From Acheta domesticus (lineage: Eukaryota > Arthropoda > Insecta > Orthoptera > Gryllidae): a stretch of DNA of 64,000 nucleotides. Location: the NCBI GenBank assembly GCA_031308135.1, contig JAHLJT010009419.1, positions 68,872,550 to 68,936,549 of the forward strand, in the 5' to 3' direction. Position 1 is the stretch's first letter. Each line of letters starts with the position of its first letter. The notes beneath the pieces were generated by a model. The model saw nothing but the letters and a program-made list of their open reading frames with translations. It searched no databases and was not told where the DNA came from. Below, piece by piece: positions 31,906-43,811 of this stretch. A program made the translations under genes and the position numbers.

Positions 31906-31995
31906 AGTATTTTGGGGCCATATGAGTTAATTGATGCAAATAACTGTAATGTGAAGATATTAAATAATAACAAGAGATTGAAATGAAATTGAAAA
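31906..31995 (+). pseudogene. Integrase C-terminal tail
   Basis: The frame FGPYELIDANNCNVKILNNN continues the integrase end after the SINE: the 'G-P-Y/F-x-I' block of the SH3-like DNA-binding domain. Confidence 0.7.
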
Positions 31996-32636
31996 GAAAT
32001 TGAAATGAAATTGAAGTGAAATTTCATGTTAGTAATTAGTAGAGATAAGTTAGTAGAGCTTTTATGAGTAAAGTTTATATTTTAGGCTCATTACAGCAGT
32101 AATTTTTGGAGATGAACTGAAGCAGCCGTTTCTAATCAACGACTTCGATGCTGTGCCAATGTTTCATTTTGTTATCAGGATCTTGTAAGAATTTTTCATC
32201 GAGTGTAAGTTAGTCATATTTTACGATACAGAAATATTTGTATAAAAAGAAAGGATTGGTATACGATAAGATTGTAAATTTGCATAGGTTAAATTTGAAC
32301 ACTGATCATTTGCAACCATAGATTGATTGTAATGTAAACTTATTCGGAAAATTGAAACTGTATCGTTTAAACTTGTTAAATTCAATATGTATTAGTGATA
32401 ATAATTATATAAGAAATAAAAGAGAATGGTTCATTTTTATCGATATCGCGAAAACTTTCTTCTTAATTCTAAGCCGAAAAGACGCTGAATATTATAATTC
32501 TGAAACTGAAAAGGTAATAGGAAAAAATAATAATTTAGCTTTATTAATTAAAAATGAAACTCATATTTTGAAGTCTGTTGTAGTTGATAATACTCAATTC
32601 AAAAAGAGATTGATGAAAAGATATTGAATGTAACTA
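31996..32636 (+). pseudogene. Errantivirus-type env remnant 2
   Basis: Open from 32352 to 32627. A basic R-N-K-R motif near codon 24 precedes a hydrophobic segment rich in Phe/Ile. It is followed by an acidic DAEYYN stretch and a long polar heptad region, the same architecture as the env piece at 27655. The Gly residues expected in the fusion segment are mostly replaced. The receptor-binding part (31996-32350) is decayed. It follows an integrase end, as expected for gag-pol-env order. Confidence 0.7.
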
Positions 32637-32806
32637 GACAACTACATTTAATTCTGAGTAATAACTACAGAAAACACTTTAAGCGAAGAAAGATGATTAA
32701 ATTTGGACAGCGAATCGAGAGCTAAGTAGATTCAGCAGAAAGCATTAAAATATTGTATAATAACAGGCACGCAAAAGTTTTAAAAAATGGTCAGACTCAA
32801 AGGCTT

Positions 32807-33640
32807 GATAGAGATTTCTCTACGTATGTCGACGCGCTGAATTCGAATCTGAGGCCAGAATTGCGCCATCACCCTCCCGTTTTTTTTAAATCGCGAAAAA
32901 ACACGTGACGTAATTTTTTGTTATCGGGGATTGTTGTCCTATGCAAAGACGACTTGACATATGTTTCTCCATGTATGTCGACGCGCTGAATCCGAGTCTG
33001 AAACCAGAATTGCCCCACTGCCCTGCAGTTTTTTTTAAAAAATCGTGATAAACCACCGTGAAATTGTATTTTATTTTTGTTTTCGGCGGTTGTTGTCAGA
33101 TCCAAAGACTTGACATATGTTTCTGTATGTATGTCGATGCGCAGAATCCGAATCCGAAGCGAGAATTGCGCCACTACCCTCACTTTTTTTTTAATCACGA
33201 ACAAAACACCGTGAAATTGTAAATTAAGGTCGTGGCGCAATCCTGGCCTCTGATTCGGATTCAGCGTGTCGGCATGTATAGAGAAACATATGTCAAGTCT
33301 TGAGTCTGACAACTTTTGGTTTCTGTAGAGTATAAGCTACAAGACACCAAAATCTAGTATTCGCATGTGTTTTTCGCGATTTAAAAAAAACTAGAGGGTG
33401 GTGGCGCAATTCTGGCTTCGGATTCGATTTCAGCGCATCGACATGCATGTGATGAGAAACATGAGGCAAGTCTTTGAGTGTGATAAGAACTTTCGAAAAC
33501 AAAGAAATGCAATGGCACGGTGATTTTTCGCTATTAAAAAAACTGGAGGGTGATGGCGCAGTCCTGGCTTCAGATTAAGATTCAGCACGTCGACATATAT
33601 AGAGAAACATTTGTAAAGTATTTGAGTCTGAGAACGTTTT
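32807..33640. repeat. Head-to-head satellite array, ~150-165-bp units
   Basis: Three units run on the plus strand (TATGTCGACGCGCTGAAT-like cores at 32825, 32974 and 33130). Three units then run on the minus strand (complementary cores near 33260-33280, 33430-33446 and 33583-33600). The switch lies near 33225. Each unit also carries GAATTGCGCCAC-ACCCTC, a poly-T stretch and TCGCGAAAAACAC. The 147-codon minus frame at 32869-33312 is a by-product of the repeat. Confidence 0.9.
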
Positions 33641-34617
33641 TTTAAATTTTGTGTGCGTATAATTATACATGCTGAATAAGTACATCCTAATCTCGTTCCT
33701 TACACTGAATTATTTAATGTTATTAATGAAGTTGCCAAAACAGCCGGCATATCATTTAATTTCAGAACCAATATTAAATAATATATTCCTGTTTTTAAGT
33801 TATTAATATAGCCACGATAAAGTAGATATGCTATCGAACGGCCTTTCTTGTACGAATTAATTTCCTGATCCTTTTAGCCTGCGCTTACCTTTCGGTACCA
33901 CACCCTCTCCCCAACTGCTACCTGTAGGCGCATAAAATAATTTATTCACATTTTCACAATTATTCGGTCCCCAAATAGTAGAACTGAAATGACTTTGAGA
34001 ATATTAAAGAAGAGTAAAACCTGGCCCAACATACACATTTTCGTTGAAAAATTTGGAGGAATTTTTGAGAAAATGTCGTTTAATCATTTCTAGAAAGACA
34101 CAGTAGTTTGCTCATTTTCATAAAAAAGTTTTCGGTTGTAGAGACACAGGAAACATTTAAAGCACTTCTGCTCACAAATGTAAAAATATATTAAAAACTC
34201 TCCCCTAATGTAAATTTTAACGACATGAGAAATATTTAAAAAAGATACACATATATTTTTTTAAAATATCAAAAGAATACTTCAAATGAAGTTTATGTAA
34301 TGTAATTCAGTGCGTGTAGCACTACCTAAACAAAAAATTTTAAAACAAGTTGAGCCGTTTTTGAGATTTCACCACGAATGAAAAGTAGGCGAACCGCAGA
34401 ACATCCAAAAACTAGTCTGAATTCGCTCATTTAGAAATAAAATATGCAAGTGCTACGCAATTGCAATGTACAATAAATAGGAAAACTCTCGGGTTCTTTG
34501 TATGTAGGAAACTTTATTTTAAAAGACGCAAGAATAAAGCTGAACTCAATTCAATTCATTAAATTTTAATTCATTAATTTAAATTCAATTCTTGATATTA
34601 AATAAATACATGCACAA
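33641..34617. other. AT-rich non-coding DNA
   Basis: Nothing recognised apart from blocks at 34020-34100 and 34340-34370 that echo AT-rich repeat DNA elsewhere (GAGAAAATG, GAGCCGTTTTTGAGA). Confidence 0.4.
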
Positions 34618-34840
34618 ACGGAAAGAGAATGGTTCAATTATATCAGAGTTATTTCTAATATTTTATTCTGATATCGTAGTGTAGATGATACTAAGTGAGT
34701 TATAATCGTGATTTCAATATTCTAATAGAGACAAATAATAAATTTAATCATTCACTAAAAGTGAAACTCCTATTATGAAGTGAACTCTATTTCACAATGC
34801 GGTTTTTGGAAAATTAATTGAAGACAAAATGATATATTAT
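34618..34840 (+). pseudogene. Errantivirus-type env remnant 3
   Basis: Nucleotide similarity to 32410-32630 (GAAAGAGAATGGTTCA against AAAAGAGAATGGTTCA, and GAAACTCCTATTATGAAGT against GAAACTCATATTTTGAAGT). It represents the same cleavage-fusion region but with more stops. The satellite array lies between the two copies. Confidence 0.6.
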
Positions 34841-36439
34841 TTAGTCACCAAATCAATAAATCAAATTAGTTTAGCACTACAGAATTTGCCAGAATCGAAA
34901 ATATTTTTAACTTTGCGCTTTCAGAAGATATTCCGACACTGCCCAATTACTTAGCTTGGCAAAAATGCTTACGAAACATGATGAAGTACATGCTGAACTA
35001 TGTTCTTATAGAAAAACTCTTAGATGTTAAAAATAAAATTCCAAAACGTATGGTCAGAATTATCGTATTGTCGGTCACATTTAAACATTTTTTGTGTTGC
35101 AATTGGAAAGTAATGTGGGTGATTATTGTTCCTGAAAAATGCAGGGGTTTGCTAATAGCTCTAAAAAGGTTTATGAGACCATTTTTTTGAAATAACATTA
35201 AAAAATTTTTAAAAAATGTTTCTGATATCAAGAATAGTTAATATATCATGATATACAAACGAAAGAAGACATGCTTGGAAATACGTATTTCGATTCTTGA
35301 AGAATATGAAGATATATTATCAGATCTTTTTCAACCACGAATTGGTTATAAATGTTTATAAATAGAAAGTGTTTTATATCATTATGACTTGCAAACTCAT
35401 AGCTAAGTGCTTATTTATCAAGCAATTCGAAAATAGAAACCTTTAAAAGTATAAAAGAAATATGCCAGGTTTTCTTTTACATTTACAAGATCAGTGTTCG
35501 CGTTATTTGCAGTATCTGTAAAAGGCTTGTGTAGTAACAGCTTAGCCTTGTTTAATCATACCGTATGATGTCAATTATTTGAAAATAATATATGAATATA
35601 TAGACTCTAACAAGAATTTTATGGAAATAACATTTAGTTTTGACGAATCAGAATCAATGCAAGATGTATTTAATTTTGAATCTAGGCTGTGTATTAACTT
35701 CGACGGCTGCAACGCTTGCAAATGCAGATACGTTTCTAGTAAAATTGAAAAGTTACTGCATTGGATTTCTGAGCTTATATTGAACTCGCCTAGTCGTGAA
35801 TTAAATGATAGCTAAATGTTACCTTATATTCTAGAAAACTATCACATCCACCCATCACATCAACACTAACACGTAACTACGAATTTACTTGTACAAAATT
35901 TAACCATGATATCGAAGCAAATGAGACAGATTCAGAGACTGATTGAATCATGAAAGAAAATATTTCACTGAAAAGTACAATATGCATTTACACTCAATAT
36001 AGTTTATTGTAACCTGGGAGTCTGAGCAAAGAGCAAATCAAAAAGCTATAAGAAGTGAACACACCGGCACCATCGCAGTAGATTTCCATGTACTTACTTG
36101 AGTGAGGATAGTACTAATGAAGAACAAGGTACAGGAACCTTGGTTGTACTCTTCGATCGCCTCCTTCACCCTGGCCAACTGTTGTTGTTCCAGTGCTAGA
36201 GTTCAAATCTTGTCCTGCTCCCGCTCTCAGAAAGTGATCGGTTTCTCGAGATTTCCTCGAAAACCAAGTAGTGGTTTCAATCCATGTACGGTCGCTGGCG
36301 TCCCCGTCTCTGCCGTTGAAATTCATGAAGGCCTTCGGTGGAAGTGACTGGTCATTAAAGCGAAGCCCGACTGTTGCTGTGATGGAGGTGAGTTCAAGTA
36401 AAACCTCATAACGACATGTGAGGAACACAGTGCGCAGAT
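34841..36439. other. Decayed DNA, no gene recognised
   Basis: Open frames at 34978-35190 and 35579-35815 are not recognised. They could be decayed env or gag, but no motif supports it. Confidence 0.35.
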
Positions 36440-36745
36440 CCGCACGTCGTGACTGTCCACCAAAGAATGATGGAAACGAGTCTCATTTATTCAGGAAAAA
36501 TTACGCGTTGTATCGTATCTCCCAGAATTAGTCACCCGGTATGACAAAACTGCAAACATGTCACAGAAGTTTTAAGGGGAAAGGAGGAGGATGCTGTACT
36601 TCGACCTCTGACGCGACCCTTTCGGGGCAGGGAGCTTCCTTATCTCCCGGTTCGCACAGCGACAAGGGTTGCTGACGCATCCCAGGGTTGGCAGGATGGC
36701 TATTTGCGGCTCCGGAGTGACGCGATTAAGGGGAGAGGGTGCGAT
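36440..36745 (+). repeat. Dispersed repeat H, copy 2
   Basis: Shares CACGTCGTGACTG, AATGATGGAAACGAGTC, CCCAGAATTAGTCACCC and GCGATTAAGG in order with 9575-9880. Confidence 0.5.
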
Positions 36746-36748
36746 ATA

Positions 36749-37132
36749 CTCTCTCAGTCTCAATCAGTGAAAAACTACTGATTGACAGTGACTATTCACT
36801 GATGGTGTCAGTTATAATCCTGCCACCGACAATCAGTGAATTGAACTGAACAAATCAGTGATAATCTGGCGCATTTTTTGAATCAGTGAAATGTCTCTGC
36901 TTGAATCAGTGAAATCTGTGACAACTAGTTGAACGTGACGACTGAACGATCAGTGAACGATGGTGGCGCGGCACTTTTCCCACTGACGACCAGTGAAATA
37001 CTGGCGTCATTATGAAAAGGTTCGCATATTCGCTGACTGTCAGCGAAACTACACATTTCGACTAAATATATTAGTGACTTCGGCTCTCACTGATTGAATC
37101 AGCGACAATTTCACTGATTCAGATTCAGAGAG
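36749..37132. mobile_element. TA-target MITE filled with TCAGTGA words
   Basis: The inverted ends are CTCTCTCAGTCTCAATCAGTGAAA (36749-36772) and, read from the other end, CTCTCTGAATCTGAATCAGTGAAA (37109-37132), matching at 20 of 24. TA dinucleotides flank both ends (36747-36748 and 37133-37134). About a dozen TCAGTGA/TCACTGA or one-mismatch words fill the 384 bp in both orientations. TA duplication points to the Tc1/mariner superfamily. No transposase. Confidence 0.8.
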
Positions 37133-39839
37133 TACCGCCCATGTTAAATTTGCTATTATTGATGTCTCTTTTCTAGATAATGGTTAACTAGAAAACTATG
37201 CACTAGATATTTCGCTCATTGAAAGATACAGCCATTCTTATTATTTTGACATATTTTTGAGTTGATGAAAAAACAATTAGTATTTTTTCAATTATAACTT
37301 TTGCCTTAATTTTTCGGTATTTTTGGACAAAAATTTTTAATTTTCTGTTATTGAATAATATTCATATAAAAATGTCCATTTATTGCCAATATTATAATGG
37401 ACATATCCAGTAAATTTTAATAAATTGTGAACAAATGTTTCTGAGAAAAGCTGCATTAATTACAAAATAAGTACATTTTCGTCAAACGCCTTGAAAAAAG
37501 TCGCTACTTGCCGCTGCTCTACTAGAACATTCCTCCGCCATACTCTGGATCAACTTTTTTCAGAGGGAAAGGCCAATGTTACTAACTTATGAACAAGAGT
37601 ATGTTTCAACAACTCCTAAACAACCCATCACGCGTTCAAAATTACGAAAATAGCCATGCTTTATTCAGTTGCAAAAAAGGGGCTCATGCGCACAAGGAGG
37701 AGGAATATAAATAAAAAGTAAAAAATAAATAAAAATAAAAAGAGGAATTGCAAAAAGCGAGGTTTGAACTATTTAGTGTATGTAGCCAAAAAGCTATCAT
37801 TTGACCCATTTCATGGTACACTCTCCTCTTAAATAGATGGCGCATTGAAAACAATGAAAATCAAGAAAATGACAACCACTGCTCTTCAGAAGGTTCGTCA
37901 AAATGTCCGTGATGTCAATACTTAACTTATTTTGTTGTAAATAGAGAGTGCGTCTAATATTGTGGCAAGGGACTGCGGTTTCAAACGGGACCTGTTAAAC
38001 AAACACAGAGGCCACTTTTAAAATTAGCTCTGGTACCCACTCGTAATTCCTTAATTCCTTTTCAGTAATTCCTTCGCCGATTCTCCAATTTTGGCAAGTA
38101 TTCAAGGTACTATATCTTTATCCGCTTTGGTTAATAGATTAAGGAAATAATTTCTGACAACGTTTTTGGTTGGCCGCAAGGTAGACAAACTTGTTCCTTT
38201 GCGATAAATATGTAGACGGCGTTCTCGGTCTGTGTTCACTAATACATCCGCTCATTCTGCTCGTGGTCACTGGTATTTGAGAAGGTTAGAGCAGGTTCCG
38301 TTTAAGGCCTGCTACCAGGAAAACTGGTCGTGCACATATTTTCTCATGTTATTGATAATTTAAGCAAATTTCGAAAAGTCAGAGAGTTCAACGAAAAAGA
38401 AACGTGTGCCATTTTATTAGTGTACTTTGCTGTATTCGAGAAAAAAATTGAAATAAAAATTTCAAGATATTTTGATTATTTTACTTGTTTTTGTTTTAAA
38501 CAAATAAGTTGTTTTTACTTGAAACAAAAATTTCACGCAAACTACTCGTGTTTAAAAAAATTGTGAATGATCTTATTTAAAGATCTAAATTTTTAGAACA
38601 TATTTCTATAAGAAAAAATCTCTATTAGTAAAGTGGTTTTTAAGTTTTAGGGGTTTTTGGTATATTCAAAAGAAATTCCGAAAATCGTATCTGCGTCATT
38701 TTTATAAGCGTATTTTTCTCTTCTGTTCCTTTCAATTTTCTTTTCTCTATTCGAAGGAAATAAAGAAAAATTGTGAAACACTTTTGAGAATATATATTCT
38801 TTTAATTGCCTTATTTCACTCAAAATTAAGGGGAAAGCTACACATATTTTCGAACAACATTATTTAAAGATCTACTATTGAAGAATAAAATGTATTCAGG
38901 AATCATCTCCGTCTTTAATATTGTGTTTGTAGGAACACAGAAAAAAATTAACTTGCGATTCTTGAATGTTTAGAGAGATTTAAGCGCTCTTTTTTTACCT
39001 GAGAAAGAAAATTAAACCAAATAAACTAACCGACTTTCAATAAAATATTAATGAGACTTCATTTAAGAATTTAATTATATATACAAATCTTAGACTCAAA
39101 ATATCGCATTGCAAGGAATTGTAGTTTACTGCCTTCTATTTCAGCAACACCTTCAACTTCTTATTTTTTGTTGGACACTCTTGAATATTTATGCCACTCT
39201 CAAAATTCTTCTCACTGGCACTGCTCGCATGGCCAGCGACGTCTGACGTAGTCAGTGATGTCACGTGGTTCGTGACGTACCTGGTGCTGTGCAGAACGAG
39301 CAAATATCGGTGCGGCTGAACAGCAAACCCAAGATAATGCACTATGGGCAAACCACAGTTTAGTATATTTATACCAAGTAGCATAGAATATTATGTATTG
39401 TGTTGTGCGTAGTGTGTAGTAAAATATACCCCCCTTCAGAAGTATTGTGTGTAATCATGTGACTCGTATCTTGTACGATCCAAATCATGAGATCTTGTAA
39501 ATGAAATTTGTTCCCAATAGAGGCGACAAAGTCTGTTAACTCGATTTTCTTATGGCTTATCACTACGTTAGTGGACAGTTCCAGTTGAACAAATACGAAT
39601 CAATAGGAGCATTAGCAGTTAGGCAGCATAGACTGCCGTTACTATTTGGAACTGTTCCCATTTAGCGCAGTCTTAAAACATAGTTCAAAACAACTTCAAA
39701 TGTTACAAGACACGATGTTTCCTCTAAGGTGCACCTTATCGTTTTGCGATTCGCCGTGCAAAACCTTCCCAATTGTCAGCTCCCATTTGACGTTGCCGTC
39801 CCCTGGCCATACCCAGTCCCGCCTTCTCGAGAGCCTCTT
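37133..39839. other. AT-rich non-coding DNA
   Basis: No gene or repeat that I can support. A cluster of ACGT-containing words lies at 39238-39285 (GACGTCTGACGTAGTC, GTCACGTGG, GTGACGTACC). Confidence 0.45.
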
Positions 39840-40095
39840 CTCTTAGACGAGCGGAAAGGGAGGTGGGGTGGGTAGAGATGGGGCACGGTTTGGTGGTGAG
39901 CACAGCGATGGACGGTGATGAAGGGAGGGGGGGACGGGAGGGGGAGCAGTGTCTCGGGTTTCTCAGGAAGCGCCGCTTGGCTGCGTCTCCGGTGACGCTG
40001 CGGTCGGACCCCGCTCTCCCTCGTCCCTGTCGCCGCCCGAGCCCGCGCACTCTTCCCGTCACAACACGCAATGCTCCTGCCCTGCTCCGTTTCTC
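39840..40095. promoter_or_regulatory. GC-rich, CpG-rich patch
   Basis: An abrupt rise in GC and CpG density next to a long pyrimidine tract. It could be an unmethylated promoter island. No start site, exon or splice signal could be tied to it, and overlapping open frames on both strands (39736-40290 minus, 39863-40477 plus) are composition artefacts. Confidence 0.25.
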
Positions 40096-40270
40096 ACGTT
40101 CTGACTCTTTCTCTCTTTCTTTCTTTCTTTCCCTCTTTCTTTCTCCCTTTCTTTCCCTCTTTCTTTCTCCCTTTCTTTCTATAATTCTCTCTTTCTTTCT
40201 CTCTCCCTCTCTCTCCCCCTTCTCTCTCCCTCTCCCCCTTCTCTCTCTCCTTCTCTCTCTCCCTCCCCGC
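40096..40270 (+). repeat. Polypyrimidine (TTTC/CTCT)n tract
   Basis: About 175 bp of nearly uninterrupted C/T on the plus strand, built from TTTC, CCTC and CTCTC units. Confidence 0.95.
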
Positions 40271-41089
40271 TCTGTCAATTTCTTATTCATACGTCATATC
40301 GCGGCCCATCACAATGAGATGGGAACAAGGAACCTTTCAGCGGCCGGAGCAACAAGGAGGAGCAACAGCAAATTAACTGAAGAGGAAGGAATGTGTGTCG
40401 TTTGTACGTGTGTGTGTGTGGGGGGGGAAGAGTCAGTTATTGCAAAACATATTTTTGAAGCGATGAACTTTGCTTGAATCCAAAGTTCGTGCTCCTGTAT
40501 CCATTTCCATGTATGGGCTTAATTAAAACGTTGTGAATTTGCATATAGTTATGGCCTGCACACATACCTGCATATAGTTATCACTTGTTTACGCGTGTAG
40601 CACGTTCTTCTGTGGTTAACTTTCCTGAAAATCAAATGTGATTTTCTCGAACTTGACCATATTCACACAGAAATGAGTAAGGAAATTGGCGCAGAAGCAA
40701 TACAATGGCATTCTGTTGAAATTGGTATCGAATTTTTATCAATATTTTAACATACCCAACGTATGTATATTTTTACAAAACACGACTTATATCTACGTTC
40801 ACAATAACTATTTTTTTAATTCGATCGTTTTTGTGTTTTTTTTTTCGAGAATACCGTATTTTTATCAATTGTTTCGGATGGTCACGGTGTTAGGACGCAT
40901 CTTATTCGACAGAGGAATGTGTGTATTGTATTAACCAACGGAAGACATGAGACGCTTTTATTGTAACATTACTACAACCTTATTCTGAACCGAATAAAAT
41001 TTAACTTATTTTTGTAGTTTGGGAACGTGGCCTATTCGAAATAACTGTTTCAATTAATTAACACCAATTTCCGTATCAACAAATCTGTA
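40271..41089. other. Non-coding DNA, nothing recognised
   Basis: Includes a short GT/G run (40410-40429). Confidence 0.4.
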
Positions 41090-41330
41090 TTATTCTACTC
41101 AACTTGCCTCGGTCCACTTAATTCCTCTGCTTGGCCCCGCCCTGCTGCTCCCGCCCCACTCCTCTCCCTTCTCCAGAATCCAGCCAAGTGGGTGGCGTCT
41201 CCTGCCAGCACAAGTCCTGCTGTAATTGTACACCGCTCCTCGCGTGTTGTTTTGCGTAACGTCAAAGGATCATATTGGATAATCCCAGCAGCGCGGAGCA
41301 CACACGTCAGGACCAATAGGAAATGCCACT
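41090..41330. promoter_or_regulatory. Possible promoter: GC boxes and CCAAT box
   Basis: Locally GC-rich with GGCCCCGCCC and CCCGCCCC (Sp1-like, 41130-41160), AACGTCA (41259) and ACCAATAGG (41311-41319). No exon downstream could be identified, so the role is conjectural. Confidence 0.2.
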
Positions 41331-41710
41331 TGAGGAGAGACAGTATTTAGTTTCGTACAATACAAGGGAGTGGAGTTTTTCGTGGAGTTCTAAAGTTAGG
41401 AATATTATTAACATGCTTGATCGATTTTCCCAATTCATCAGATTTCACCCCTCCGTATCGAGTCGTTCTTATGGAAATAGTTGTACACGTACCTGGTACC
41501 AAAAGTGAGTCTTTGGCACTCAAATGAAATGTTGCATTGTGAAATGAGCACGACTAAGACACTTTTTTACGGAGTTCTATACATTATTTTTGTAGCACGA
41601 AACTCATGGAAACTGGAAGGTGTATAATTTTGGAATCTGATGGATTGCATGACCATCTGTACTGGAATCCATGGCGTGGTTTGTGGGTATTGGTCCAATA
41701 AATGAAATTT

Positions 41711-41760
41711 ATATCAGTAAGCCGACGTTTCGGAGTTTTATTTCTCCATCCTCAGGGCTG
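41711..41760 (-). ncRNA. Hammerhead-like motif of retroelement type
   Basis: On the minus strand a CTGAGGA box (CUGANGA consensus) is followed by a helix (GGAG / CTCC around AAATAAAA) and a CGAAAC box, then GTCGGC. Core boxes and helix II are in the order of hammerhead ribozymes. Penelope-like and other retroelements carry minimal hammerheads, and CTGARGATG...CGAAACGTCG motifs are widespread in animal repeats. Helices I and III and a cleavable NUH site were not resolved by eye. Confidence 0.35.
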
Positions 41761-43080
41761 AATACATGTACAACAGGGTTAGATTACACTAATTACATAA
41801 TGTCACACTAATTACACAATAGACAATGTATAAACACAACTACACAATGTATAAAAACTAATTACATGCACTGTGCTCGAAGCACACATTACCAATCACA
41901 AATAGTTTGTTTTAAGCATATAAATACAATACCAATTTTTTAAATTAAATGAAAATGCATACGACACATATCTTGCTGATGTGTAGAAAATTACACAACC
42001 ATAATCATAGTTATTCTAATGCTCAGCGCCACAACAGCTGGCATGACCCATTCATAGGGACTACATACTAATGAATGAATTGGTGTTCAAACCTGGGAGC
42101 CAAACACTAACACCAAAACATCAATATCCGGTACAGCTTGAATCTAAATACCTTCCCAACATTCATAAAAATTAATATGTACATTAGGTATGCTTGATAT
42201 CTATGACACGAGTCTGAATTGGTAACAATGTAATATTGTGAAATAAATAGGTCAGAATGACTAGAATGTCTATTGTTGGACCAGTATATAGGACATTGTG
42301 ACCTATCCTAGGATCAATCTCGACGGCGGAAAAATTTTCGTCACTAGCTAGAGAATTAGGTCGAGTTCATCCGCCATGTGGAAGAAAATCTTCAGTGTTA
42401 ATTTTCAGTGGCTTCTTCGATCAATGACGGATCCGTTTTACCCTAACAAATTGGCCACGGATGGCGCGCGATGTTTCGTTCTTCCCTTGTGCAATCCTCT
42501 CTCCTTCGTCACACACACTTCAACTACACTACCATTTATTCACGAGAGCTGTGCGGAGCTTCGAGCTTGCCCGGCTGCGAGGGCGACCCTTATAGGGAGA
42601 AACCGGGAGTGGGAAATCTCCCGCAAATGTAGATTGCCAGCCGGTTCACTTCATTCAGCTGAGAAATACCGCCACATCCTGGAATAAAACATTCACTTCC
42701 CTAACGGGACTGACAATATCTTTTGATTGGGAACATCAAACACTGTCACTGGGCCTGTTCCCCATATTAACAGCTTAATAAAAGAGAAAATAAGGAGTTG
42801 ATAATATTCACGGAAATGTGTTTTATTATCTAGGAATTCGGGGTTCCTTTAGAAGTGATCAGAGAGGCCACAGAGTCCATGTCTTCCCCCCTTGTACGCA
42901 CGCCTATGCTCAAACTTTCCCGTTGCATCTCGGAAATTGCTCACTCCGAATCAAGGATGAACGGATATTTACGAAGCAGAAGTAATCGCAACTACCTGCT
43001 AGCGTATGTTCCTTAGAGCCCATGAGTAACTCGATCGAAATGTGGACAAATCTCTCTCACCCCACCCCCTGCGTAATAGC
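41761..43080. other. No gene recognised
   Basis: A 41760-41870 stretch contains repeated ACTAATTACA/ACACAATGTATAAA words. The 103-codon frame at 42376-42687 is unrecognised. Confidence 0.35.
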
Positions 43081-43811
43081 TAGAGACCGGAAGTTCAGGC
43101 ATTTACTTTGCCTACAATATGCAAGCAAAAAGCCATATAATTTTACGAAAATAGGCATGCAAAAAGGCATTTATACTAGCTAAAGCAAGGGCCCAAAAAG
43201 GTATTAAACAATGAACAATCACATTTAAATGAATTATTGTAAAAAATTAATAAATAAAATGATTCACATTTTTATTATAACGCTAAAATTTACATTAGCA
43301 CTTAAAGTGTAAATAAATTATCTTTTCTTTCTCAATCGTAATCTTCATTCCACATGACCACCCGATATGATGACTACGAATTTGTTTTACGCGAATGCTA
43401 TCGCTTCGAAATCCAGTGTGTTCAGAATGTCAGTGAAAACGGAAACATTTTTTGCTCTTCCCACTTCTGTAATCGCCGGCACCGAGAAAGGTATGTCGCA
43501 CTCAAAAGTAGGATGGAATTTCTTGTGTGCGAACGAAGTCTGTCGGCATAAATGAACATCATAAATCTTGACTGATTTCTTCCTTTTTCATTTAGAGTTT
43601 TAACACAACTTCTGCTTCTACAGAAAAACGAAATACGACCGTGCCTTCGTGTTATTCAGGCTTGCAGGTATATATACAGCTTGATCGAAATCGGTACCAG
43701 GAGAAAAAAGCAAAATACTTATATAAAAGGCAGAAATAAGACAAAATGGCAAAAATGAGCATCGGAAACTAAGGCAAAATAAAAGGAAAATGAACTACTA
43801 AATCGTCTCTA
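43081..43811. mobile_element. Probable hAT-like element, second copy (diverged)
   Basis: Starts TAGAGACCGGAAGTTCAGG and ends with the complement of TAGAGACGATTTAG. Interior words such as GGCATGCAAAAAGGCATTTA and AAGGCAAAATAAAAGG parallel the element at 1045-1822, and the length (731 against 778 bp) is similar. No convincing 8-bp duplication is visible (GTAATAGC against GAAGTACA), so it is old or the ends are misjudged. Confidence 0.45.

Noticed and set aside
32869..33312. 147-codon minus frame
   Set aside because: It translates the satellite units, whose repeats appear in the peptide.
39736..40477. 184-codon Arg/Glu-rich minus frame and 204-codon plus frame
   Set aside because: They translate the pyrimidine tract and a GC-rich patch; composition-driven.
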